Assembly (NCBI RefSeq): GCF_036345255.1
Contig: NZ_CP107783.1
Span: forward strand, 8,177,001 to 8,241,000
Origin: Streptomyces sp. NBC_00569
GTDB lineage: Bacteria > Actinomycetota > Actinomycetes > Streptomycetales > Streptomycetaceae
Length of the DNA stretch: 64,000 nucleotides
Direction: 5' to 3'
Under the pieces are notes generated by a model. It was not told the DNA's origin. It did not search any database and worked only from the letters and a program-made list of their open reading frames with translations. Each line of letters opens with the position of its first letter. Within the stretch, counting starts at the first letter, position 1. Shown in pieces: positions 8,986 through 16,018 of the stretch. The position numbers were made by a program, and so were the translations under genes.

Positions 8986-9936
8986 CTACTGCCCGCGTGT
9001 GTTCAGTGAGGCGAGGTACGCGTTGTACGCGGCCAGCTCCTGGTCGCCGTCACGGTCGGCGGCCCGGTCCTTGCGGCGCGCCTGCCGGTCCTCGGACTTC
9101 TTCCACTGGAACAGCAGCGCGAGGAGCACGAGCACCGAGGGCACCTCGCTGAACGCCCAGGCGATGCCGCCCGCCGCCGTCTGGTCCGCCAGTGCGTCGA
9201 TCCCGAGCGAGGCCGGCGGGTGCTCGTACGTGCCGATCATCGGCCCGGACGCCATCATCAGCGCGATGCCGAAGAACGCGTGAAAGGGCATGCCCGCGAA
9301 GAGCTCCAGCATCCGCATCACGTAGCCGGGGCGGTGCGGGCCCGGGTCCACGCCCATGATCGGCCAGAAGAAGACCAGGCCGACGGCGAGGAAGTGCACC
9401 ATCATGCCGATGTGCCCCACCTTCGAACCCATCAGCGTGTCGAAGATCGGCGTGAAGTACAGCGCGTACAGGCTCGCGATGAACAGCGGGATCGTGAACG
9501 CGGGATGCGTGATGATCCGCATGTACCGGCTGTGCAGGAACATCAGGAGCAGCTCGCGCGGCCCCTTGGCGCCACGCCGTGCCACCGGCATCGCCCGCAG
9601 CGCGAGCGTGATCGGCGCGCCCATCAGGAGCAGGATCGGCGACAGCATGCTGATCACCATGTGCTGCACCATGTGCACGGAGAACATGACCATGCCGTAG
9701 TCGTTCAGCTTGGTGCACATGACCAGCATCACGGTCAGCACACCGACGACGAACGACAGCGTGCGGCCCACCTGCCAGCTGTCACCGCGCCGCGCGAGCC
9801 GCACGACACCCCAGCCGTAGAGGCCGAGCGCCACCAGGCACCCGATCAGGAAGAAGGGGTCCGCCGACCATGCGAGGCCTCGCCCCAGCGTGAACGGCGG
9901 CAGATCCATGTTCATGCCGTGCCCGCTGTGATCCAT
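8986..9936 (-). CDS. CtaG-type cytochrome c oxidase assembly protein
   Basis: A 316-residue polytopic membrane protein of the caa3-type CtaG family, implicated in copper insertion into cytochrome c oxidase. It opens with a His/Met-rich segment (MDHSGHGMNMDLPPF), a plausible copper-binding end. About seven hydrophobic helices follow (for example FFLIGCLVALGLYGW, LSFVVGVLTVMLVMC, VHMVQHMVISMLSPILLL, TIPLFIASLYALYF, FLAVGLVFFWPIMG). His residues occur in the VHMVQHMV helix. The C-terminal tail is charged and cytoplasmic (WKKSEDRQARRKDRAADRDGD). The ATG at 9936 has AGGAG 7 bases upstream; the extension to 10032 crosses a terminator hairpin and was rejected. Confidence 0.87.
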   Translation of the reverse strand: MDHSGHGMNMDLPPFTLGRGLAWSADPFFLIGCLVALGLYGWGVVRLARRGDSWQVGRTLSFVVGVLTVMLVMCTKLNDYGMVMFSVHMVQHMVISMLSPILLLMGAPITLALRAMPVARRGAKGPRELLLMFLHSRYMRIITHPAFTIPLFIASLYALYFTPIFDTLMGSKVGHIGMMVHFLAVGLVFFWPIMGVDPGPHRPGYVMRMLELFAGMPFHAFFGIALMMASGPMIGTYEHPPASLGIDALADQTAAGGIAWAFSEVPSVLVLLALLFQWKKSEDRQARRKDRAADRDGDQELAAYNAYLASLNTRGQ

Positions 9937-9991
9937 CCGCCGGCTCCTGATTGGTACTGGTTGTGTGCTGTCTGTCCGCACCAGAGTAGAA

Positions 9992-10023
9992 CTGCCCCCG
10001 GTCGCGGCTGCGACCGGGGGCAG
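9992..10023. terminator. terminator hairpin, 14-bp perfect stem
   Basis: CTGCCCCCGGTCGC at 9992-10005 pairs perfectly with 10010-10023 around a GGCT loop. It lies just after the pfkA stop (10040, minus strand) and before the ctaG-like gene, so it most likely ends pfkA transcription and separates it from the downstream gene. Confidence 0.8.
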
Positions 10024-10039
10024 ACTCTTCAAGCGCGAA

Positions 10040-11065
10040 CTACAGAACGCACTCCGCCTCGGCGTACCGCTCCTGCGGAACCGTCTTCAGCGTCTCCACG
10101 GCCTCGGCGAGCGACACCATCACGATGTCCGTGCCGCGCAGCGCCGTCATCATGCCGAACTCGCCGCGGTGCACGGCCTCGACGGCGTGCCAGCCGAAGC
10201 GCGTGGCGAGCACCCGGTCGTACGCGGTGGGGGTGCCGCCGCGCTGGACGTGACCGAGGATCACCGGGCGGGCCTCCTTGCCGAGGCGCTGCTCCAGCTC
10301 ACCGGAGAGCCGTGTGGCGATGCCCGCGAAGCGCTCGTGGCCGTACATGTCCTTGACGCCCTCGTCGAACTCCATGGAGCCGGGGGCGGGCTTGGCGCCC
10401 TCGGCGGCCACGACGATGGCGAACTTCTTGCCCGCGGAGAACCGCTCGCCGACCTTCGCGGCCAGCTCCTCGATGTCGAAGGGGCGCTCCGGCACGACGA
10501 TGGCGTGGGCGCCCGCGGCCATGCCCGAGTGCAGCGCGATCCAGCCGGTGTGACGGCCCATGACCTCGACGATCAGGACGCGCTGGTGGGACTCGGCGGT
10601 CGTCTTGAGGCGGTCGAGCGCCTCGGTCGCGACACCGACGGCCGTGTCGAAGCCGAAGGTGACGTCCGTGACGGCGATGTCGTTGTCGATCGTCTTCGGT
10701 ACGCCGACGATCGGGAGGCCGCTGTCGGACAGGAGGCGGGCCGCCTTGAGCGTGCCCTCGCCGCCGATCGGGATGATCGCGTCAAGACCGAGATCCGTGA
10801 CATGGCCCTTGGCCCGCTCCACGCCGTCGCGCAGATGCGCGGGCTGGACCCGCGACGAGCCGAGGATCGTGCCGCCGCGGGCGAGGATGCCGCCCACCGC
10901 GTCCAGGTCGAGCTTGCGGTAGTCGCACTCCAGCAGGCCCTTCCAGCCGTCGTGGAAGCCGATGACCTCGTCGCCGTGGTCGACGACGGCACGGTGCACG
11001 ACCGAACGAATCACCGCGTTCAGGCCGGGGCAGTCTCCGCCGGAGGTGAGGACACCAATACGCAT
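10040..11065 (-). CDS. pfkA: ATP-dependent 6-phosphofructokinase
   Basis: A 341-residue PfkA that phosphorylates fructose 6-phosphate to the 1,6-bisphosphate, the committing step of glycolysis. The ATP/diphosphate loop GGDCPGLNAVIR starts at residue 9, the magnesium/phosphate motif GGEGT is at 101-105, and the catalytic loop is PKTIDNDI. Gly at position 104 is the residue associated with ATP use in the family; PPi-dependent enzymes carry Asp there. The ATG at 11065 gives the family N-terminus MRIGVLTSGGDCPGLN; the longer frame to 11131 has none. Only a weak AAAGG stretch precedes it. From memory S. coelicolor has three pfk genes and this locus corresponds to SCO1214. Confidence 0.95.
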   Translation of the reverse strand: MRIGVLTSGGDCPGLNAVIRSVVHRAVVDHGDEVIGFHDGWKGLLECDYRKLDLDAVGGILARGGTILGSSRVQPAHLRDGVERAKGHVTDLGLDAIIPIGGEGTLKAARLLSDSGLPIVGVPKTIDNDIAVTDVTFGFDTAVGVATEALDRLKTTAESHQRVLIVEVMGRHTGWIALHSGMAAGAHAIVVPERPFDIEELAAKVGERFSAGKKFAIVVAAEGAKPAPGSMEFDEGVKDMYGHERFAGIATRLSGELEQRLGKEARPVILGHVQRGGTPTAYDRVLATRFGWHAVEAVHRGEFGMMTALRGTDIVMVSLAEAVETLKTVPQERYAEAECVL

Positions 11066-11208
11066 AGCCCGAAAACCTTTGCAACGTGGGCCGATGACCG
11101 GACCACGTCGTCCGGGCTGGATCCCCGCCACCCTACCGGCGGGAGGGGGCGGGGCCGCACCCGGCGTCCGCCTGCTGGACTGGCCCGCTCACTTGTGCGG
11201 GAGCCTGA

Positions 11209-11943
11209 TCAGGCGGGCTGCTGTGCCGCCGTGATCCGCTCGTTGCGCAGCGCCTCGTACCAGCGGTCGTCGACCGGCGGCAGCGCGTTGACATCGAGGG
11301 CCAGCTTCAGGAGCAGGTCGGCGATCAGCGGGTTGCGGGCGAGGACGGGGCCGTGCATGTACGTGCCGAACACGGTGTCGTTGAACGCGCCCTCCGTGCC
11401 GTCACCCGTGCCGTTGCCCCTGCCGAGCTTGACGCGGGCGAAGGGCCGCGCCGACGGGCCGAGGTGCGTGATGCCCTGGTGGTTCTCGAATCCCGTCAGC
11501 GGGGGGAGCCCCAACTGCGGGTCGATGTCGCCCAGTACGTCGCCGACGCACCGCTCGCCCTCACCACGCGTGGACACCACGTCGAGCAGGCCGAGGCCCT
11601 GCTCGCGCTCGCCCAGGTCGTTGATGAACTCGTGGCCGAGGATCTGGTAACCGGCGCAGACCGAGAAGACGATCGCGCCGTTGGCCACGGCCCGCTGGAG
11701 ACCGCCGTCGCGGCGCAGCCGCTCCGCGGCGAGACGCTGCGGCCGGTCCTCACCGCCGCCGATCAGATAGATGTCGCCGGAGGTGGGCACCGGCTGGTCG
11801 CTGCGCACGTCGATCCGGTGCACGTCGAGGCGGCGCTGGCGGGCGCGGCGCTCCACGACGAGGGCGTTGCCCTGGTCGCCGTACGTGCTCAGGAGGTCGG
11901 GGTAGACCCAGACCAGACGAAGGCCGTTGTCGCTCATGCTCAT
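11209..11943 (-). CDS. gatD: lipid II isoglutaminyl synthase, glutaminase subunit GatD
   Basis: A 244-residue class I (triad) glutamine amidotransferase. GatD releases ammonia from glutamine and passes it to MurT, which amidates the alpha-carboxyl of D-Glu in lipid II. The nucleophile is Cys96 in FSVCAGYQILG and the catalytic His197 is in FGTYMHGPVLARN. GatD proteins were long annotated as CobB/CobQ-like. The start is ATG 11943 (MSMSDNGLRLVWVYP) with AGAGGA just upstream; ATG 11937 is an alternative. murT ends 17 bases upstream, so the two are cotranscribed as murT-gatD. Confidence 0.93.
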   Translation of the reverse strand: MSMSDNGLRLVWVYPDLLSTYGDQGNALVVERRARQRRLDVHRIDVRSDQPVPTSGDIYLIGGGEDRPQRLAAERLRRDGGLQRAVANGAIVFSVCAGYQILGHEFINDLGEREQGLGLLDVVSTRGEGERCVGDVLGDIDPQLGLPPLTGFENHQGITHLGPSARPFARVKLGRGNGTGDGTEGAFNDTVFGTYMHGPVLARNPLIADLLLKLALDVNALPPVDDRWYEALRNERITAAQQPA

Positions 11944-11960
11944 GAATCCTCTGCGGGGTC

Positions 11961-13199
11961 TCAGTTGCCGACGCGGCGGCGGACGTCCTGGAACGCGGTG
12001 TAGTTGGCGATCAGCTCGATCCGCCCGGGCGGGGCGGACTGCACCGCCTCGTCGACGCTGTCGCAGACCCGGAAGTCCAGGCCGGCGACCTCGAGCCGCA
12101 CGGCGAGGTCGAGCCTGCGGTCGCCGATCACGAAGATCGGGTGACCGGCCAGACGCGTGTAGTCGACGTCCCACAGCCAGGAGGTGTCGGTGCCGTCGGC
12201 GCCGCGTGCGTTGACCGAAAGGATCACCGGGGTGGGCGGCGGGTCGATCAGGGAAAACGTTTCGAGCCAGCCCGCCGGGTTCTTCGCGAGCAGCAGACGC
12301 AGGTCACGGCCGAGGAACTGCACGACGTCGTAGCGCCCCGCGACCGCCTGCACCTGGTACATGCGCTCGAGGGCCACCTGGGGCGGCACACCGAAGCACG
12401 CGGCGACGGCGGCCGACGAGGTCGCGTTCGCCTTGTTGGCGCGGCCGGGGAGCTGGAGGTGGATCGGCCAGGCCGAGCCGTGCGGGTCGAGGACGTAGTC
12501 GCCCTGGAGCGCCCAGCTGGGCGTCGGACGGCGGAAGCCGCACTCGCCGCAGTACCAGTCGTCGCCGGGGCGCTGCATCACGCCGCCGCACGACGGGCAC
12601 GACCAGGCGTCGTCCTTCCACTCCTGGCCGGCGGCGACCCACACCACGTTCGGCGAGGAGGACGCGGCCCAGACGACCAGCGGGTCGTCCGCGTTCGCGA
12701 TCACGATCGCCTTCGAACCGGCCAGGCCCTCGCGCCACTTCTCGGCGAGCATGCGGGTCTCGGCGGCACGGTCGAGCTGGTCGCGCGAGAGGTTGAGCAG
12801 CGCGATGGCCTTGGGAGCGGTGTCGCGGGCGACGCCCGCGAGGTACTTCTCGTCGACCTCGATCACGCCGAACTTCGCGTCCGAGCCGCCGGCCAGCGCC
12901 GACGTGATGCCCGCGGGCATGTTCGCGCCGAGCGCGTTCGACACGACGGGGCCGGCGGCGCGCAGGGCCTCCGCGATCAGCCGCGTGGTGGTGGTCTTGC
13001 CGTTCGTCGCCGAGACGAGCACCACGTCCAGATGCTGCGCAAGCCGCCCGAGCAGCTCGGGGTCGAGCCTGAGCGCGACCTTGCCGCCGATCACCGATCC
13101 GCTGCCGCGGCCCGCCGCGCGGGACACCGCCGCGGCCGCCTTGCCCGCCGTGACGGCCAGCTTGGCCCGCGGAGTCAGCGGCTCCGAGTTGCCTGACAT
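11961..13199 (-). CDS. murT: lipid II isoglutaminyl synthase, Mur-ligase-like subunit MurT
   Basis: A 412-residue Mur-ligase homologue, partner of GatD. The Mur P-loop SATNGKTTTTR is at about residues 63-73, a zinc-ribbon insertion (CPSCGG ... WYCGECGF) is typical of MurT, and the C-terminal DUF1727 domain closes the protein. It activates the D-Glu carboxylate of lipid II with ATP; amidation is needed for efficient 3-3 and 4-3 cross-linking in actinobacteria. The ATG at 13199 follows AAGGAGG. It is the first gene of the murT-gatD operon and is divergent from the deformylase gene with about 140 bases between. Confidence 0.95.
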   Translation of the reverse strand: MSGNSEPLTPRAKLAVTAGKAAAAVSRAAGRGSGSVIGGKVALRLDPELLGRLAQHLDVVLVSATNGKTTTTRLIAEALRAAGPVVSNALGANMPAGITSALAGGSDAKFGVIEVDEKYLAGVARDTAPKAIALLNLSRDQLDRAAETRMLAEKWREGLAGSKAIVIANADDPLVVWAASSSPNVVWVAAGQEWKDDAWSCPSCGGVMQRPGDDWYCGECGFRRPTPSWALQGDYVLDPHGSAWPIHLQLPGRANKANATSSAAVAACFGVPPQVALERMYQVQAVAGRYDVVQFLGRDLRLLLAKNPAGWLETFSLIDPPPTPVILSVNARGADGTDTSWLWDVDYTRLAGHPIFVIGDRRLDLAVRLEVAGLDFRVCDSVDEAVQSAPPGRIELIANYTAFQDVRRRVGN

Positions 13200-13340
13200 C
13201 GTTCTGGATCCTCCTTGCGTACGGCGCCGCGCCTGCCCCCGGCATCGCTTGGTGGAGTCAGCCTATCGAGATCCACCTTTGAGCCCGAACCGCGGCACCA
13301 CCCCGGATCCGGGGCTCGCCCTGACCGTACCCTTACGGCC

Positions 13341-13895
13341 ATGCGACACGGCTCGATCCCGGGCGCCTCCGGGCGCGTACGACCCCTGACCCTGCTCGGT
13401 GATCCCGTGCTGCACACGCCCTGCGAGGAGGTGACAGATTTCGGGCCCTCGCTCGGCCGTCTTGTGGAGGACCTGTTCGCGACGATGTACGCCGCCCAGG
13501 GCGTGGGCCTGGCGGCGAACCAGATCGGTGAGTCCGCCCGGGTGTTCGTGTACGACTGCCCCGACGACGAGGACGTCCGCCACCTCGGGCACATCGTGAA
13601 CCCGCGCCTCGTCGAGGCGGACGGCGTGGTCGTGCGCGGCCCGGAGGGCTGTCTCTCGCTGCCGGGCCTGGAGGCGGGCACGCCCCGCTTCGACCATGTC
13701 CTCGTCGAGGGCGTGGACCTGCGGGGAGAGCCCTTGGTCGTGCACGGCACGGGCTGGTTCGCCCGCTGTCTCCAGCACGAGTGCGACCACCTGGAGGGGC
13801 GGGTCTACACGGACCACGTCACGGGGTGGCGCCGCCGCAGGGTGCTGCGCCAGGCGGCGCGGGCCTCCTGGGCGACCGGGACGGCGGCGTCGTAG
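13341..13895 (+). CDS. def: peptide deformylase
   Basis: A 184-residue metalloenzyme that removes the formyl group from nascent N-formyl-Met proteins. All three motifs are present: GVGLAANQIG (54-63), EGCLSLPG (102-109, metal ligand Cys104) and QHECDHLEG (HExxH at 146-150, catalytic Glu147). The ATG at 13341 has no clear ribosome binding site, but a start there puts the N-terminus at family length; the open frame back to 13215 adds an Arg/Pro-rich stretch that does not look like protein. It may be translated from a short or leaderless 5' end. Streptomyces usually carry several def paralogues. Confidence 0.93.
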   Translation: MRHGSIPGASGRVRPLTLLGDPVLHTPCEEVTDFGPSLGRLVEDLFATMYAAQGVGLAANQIGESARVFVYDCPDDEDVRHLGHIVNPRLVEADGVVVRGPEGCLSLPGLEAGTPRFDHVLVEGVDLRGEPLVVHGTGWFARCLQHECDHLEGRVYTDHVTGWRRRRVLRQAARASWATGTAAS

Positions 13896-13905
13896 GGACG
13901 TCCGG

Positions 13906-14562
13906 CTAGAACCCCGGCCCGCCCACCTTGTCGCCCGCCGCCGCGAGCCTGCCCCACAGCAGGTCGGCGAGGCTGCGCACCAACTCGCTCCGCGAGCAGG
14001 GTCTTTCGCCGAGCCACCAGTCGCCCGCGGCGTGCATCATGCCGACGATTCCGTGGCCCCAGACCCGTGCGAGCTGCTGGCTGCCGGGGCCGAGGTCGAC
14101 GCGCTCCTCGATGACCTCGGCGAGCTCCTCGCCCATGCGGCGCAGCAGGGGAGCGGAGTGCTTGCCCACGTAGAAGCCCTGCTCGCCCGGCGCCGCGCTC
14201 TCGGACACGCTCTCCGAGGGGTGCATGAGGAAGCGGTACACCTGGGGGCTCGCCTCGATCGCCGCGAGATAGGTGTCGAGCGTCGACTCGACCCGCTCCC
14301 GGCGCTCGGCCGGGGCGTCGAGCGCTGCCCGCAGTGAGGCGAGGAGCGCGTCGGTGTGGCGCTTGGCCAGCGCGGCGTAGAGGCCGCCCTTGTCGCCGAA
14401 GTGCCGGTAGAGGATCGGCTTGGTGATGCCCGCCTCGGCCGCGATGGCGTTCATGGACGCACCGGGCCCGTCGCGGAGCACCACGCGGTCCGCGGCCTCC
14501 AGCAGCTCACGCCGCCGGCGCTCGGCAGACGTCTGCTGTTCCGTCCGCTGTGTGGTCTCCAT
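13906..14562 (-). CDS. TetR-family transcriptional regulator
   Basis: A 218-residue TetR repressor. The N-terminal helix-turn-helix lies at about residues 12-58 (ELLEAADRVVLRDGPG ... GITKPILYRHFGDKGGLY), and the C-terminal half is an all-helical ligand domain. It starts at ATG 14562 with GGGGAG upstream. It is divergent from an acyl-CoA dehydrogenase gene with 164 bases between, and that gap holds two similar operator-like palindromes, so it probably represses itself and the dehydrogenase and responds to an acyl-CoA-like ligand (inference from layout). It is convergent with def, stop to stop 10 bases apart. Confidence 0.9.
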   Translation of the reverse strand: METTQRTEQQTSAERRRRELLEAADRVVLRDGPGASMNAIAAEAGITKPILYRHFGDKGGLYAALAKRHTDALLASLRAALDAPAERRERVESTLDTYLAAIEASPQVYRFLMHPSESVSESAAPGEQGFYVGKHSAPLLRRMGEELAEVIEERVDLGPGSQQLARVWGHGIVGMMHAAGDWWLGERPCSRSELVRSLADLLWGRLAAAGDKVGGPGF

Positions 14563-14648
14563 GAGGTTTCTCCCCGCCCGTGCGATGGCCTGACGCACGG
14601 GAAACGTAACACTCGACGCCCGAAAGGCATCGAACGGGCTGCCGGGAG

Positions 14649-14697
14649 TTGACAGGGGCTACTGGCGAGTAACAGACTGCCGTTACCGCAAGTAACG
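14649..14697 (+). promoter_or_regulatory. promoter and two TetR-type operator candidates between the TetR gene and the acyl-CoA dehydrogenase gene
   Basis: A perfect -35 hexamer TTGACA lies at 14649-14654. It is followed by the inverted repeat TACTGGCGAGTA (14660-14671) and then CGTTACCGCAAGTAACG (14681-14697, 6-bp arms, 5-base spacer). Both end in the same half GC(G/A)AGTAAC. TetR-family sites of the TTACT-N-AGTAA kind are common upstream of fatty-acid genes in actinobacteria. A repressor bound here would cover the dehydrogenase promoter. The -10 element is not obvious. Confidence 0.6.
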
Positions 14698-14726
14698 TGT
14701 GAAGTGTACGCAGTGCTGGAGGGGCC

Positions 14727-15956
14727 ATGGCCGAGTTCACGATGGATCTGAACGACGAGCAGAAGGAAGTCAGGGACTGGCTCCACGGGTTCGCCGCCGA
14801 TGTGATCCGTCCCGCGGCCGCCGAGTGGGACGAGCGCGAAGAGACGCCGTGGCCGGTCATCCAGGAAGCCGCCAAGATCGGAATCTACTCCCTGGACTTC
14901 TACGCGCAGCAGTTCTTCGACCCGACGGGTCTCGGCATCCCGATGGCCATGGAGGAGCTGTTCTGGGGTGACGCGGGCATAGCCCTGTCGATCGTCGGGA
15001 CCGGGCTCGCCGCGGTCGGCGTCCTCGCCAACGGCACCGAGGAGCAGATCGGCACCTGGATCCCCCAGATGTACGGCGACGCCAACGACGTCAAGGTCGC
15101 CGCCTTCTGCTCGTCCGAGCCGGACGCCGGATCCGACGTGGCCTCCATGCGCACCCGCGCCGTCTACGACGCGGCCAAGGACGAGTGGGTGCTCAACGGC
15201 ACCAAGACCTGGGCGACCAACGGTGGCATCGCCAACGTCCACGTCGTCGTCGCCGTCGTCGACCCCGAGCTCGGCTCCAAGGGCCACGCCTCCTTCATCG
15301 TCCCGCCGAACACGCCGGGTCTGTCCCAGGGGCAGAAGTTCAAGAAGCACGGCATCCGCGCCTCGCACACCGCCGAGGTCGTCCTCGAGGACGTACGCGT
15401 CCCCGGCTCCTGCCTGCTCGGCGGCAAGGACAAGCTCGACGAGCGCATGGCGCGCGCCCGTGAACGTGCCAAGGCCGGCGGCGGCGAGCGCGTGAAGAAC
15501 GCCGCCATGGCCACGTTCGAGGCGTCCCGTCCGGCCGTCGGCGCGATGGCGGTGGGCACGGCCCGCGCCGCCTACGAGGAGGCCCTGGAGTACGCCAGGA
15601 CGCGTACGCAGTTCGGCCGACCGATCATCGACAACCAGGGCGTCGCCTTCCAGCTCGCCGACATGCGCACGCAGATCGACGCGGCGCGGCTCCTGGTGTG
15701 GCGTGCCTCCTGGATGGCGACCACGGGCAAGAAGTTCGAGTCGGCCGAGGGCTCGATGTCGAAGCTCTTCGCGAGCGAGACCGCCAAGAAGGTCACCGGC
15801 CAGGCCATCCAGATCCTCGGCGGCAACGGCTTCACCCGCGAGTACCCCGTCGAGCGCATGCACCGCGACGCGGCGATCTACACGATCTTCGAGGGCACCA
15901 GCGAGATCCAGCGCCTGGTGATCGCGCGCACCCTCTCGGGTCTGCCGATCCGCTAG
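14727..15956 (+). CDS. acyl-CoA dehydrogenase
   Basis: A 409-residue FAD-dependent acyl-CoA dehydrogenase that introduces the alpha-beta double bond of acyl-CoA in beta-oxidation. Domains run helical N-terminal (1-130), beta middle (131-235, with CSSEPDAGSD) and C-terminal helical (from about 260). The putative catalytic Glu389 is in IFEGTSEIQR, the position used by medium-chain enzymes. A charged insertion (DKLDERMARARERAKAGGGERVK) joins the middle and last domains. The ATG at 14727 follows GGAGGGG. It is divergent from a TetR gene that probably controls it. A strong hairpin ends the transcript. Confidence 0.95.
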   Translation: MAEFTMDLNDEQKEVRDWLHGFAADVIRPAAAEWDEREETPWPVIQEAAKIGIYSLDFYAQQFFDPTGLGIPMAMEELFWGDAGIALSIVGTGLAAVGVLANGTEEQIGTWIPQMYGDANDVKVAAFCSSEPDAGSDVASMRTRAVYDAAKDEWVLNGTKTWATNGGIANVHVVVAVVDPELGSKGHASFIVPPNTPGLSQGQKFKKHGIRASHTAEVVLEDVRVPGSCLLGGKDKLDERMARARERAKAGGGERVKNAAMATFEASRPAVGAMAVGTARAAYEEALEYARTRTQFGRPIIDNQGVAFQLADMRTQIDAARLLVWRASWMATTGKKFESAEGSMSKLFASETAKKVTGQAIQILGGNGFTREYPVERMHRDAAIYTIFEGTSEIQRLVIARTLSGLPIR

Positions 15957-15964
15957 CCGAGGCG

Positions 15965-15997
15965 GCCGGTGCCCTTCGCGCGGCGAAGGGCACCGGC
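15965..15997. terminator. bidirectional terminator hairpin, 15-bp perfect stem
   Basis: Arms 15965-15979 and 15983-15997 (GCCGGTGCCCTTCGC and its complement) surround a GCG loop. It lies 9 bases after the dehydrogenase stop and 22 bases before the stop of the convergent GH89 gene, and can terminate both. Confidence 0.85.
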
Positions 15998-16018
15998 TTC
16001 AGCGGTCGTACCGCCCGG

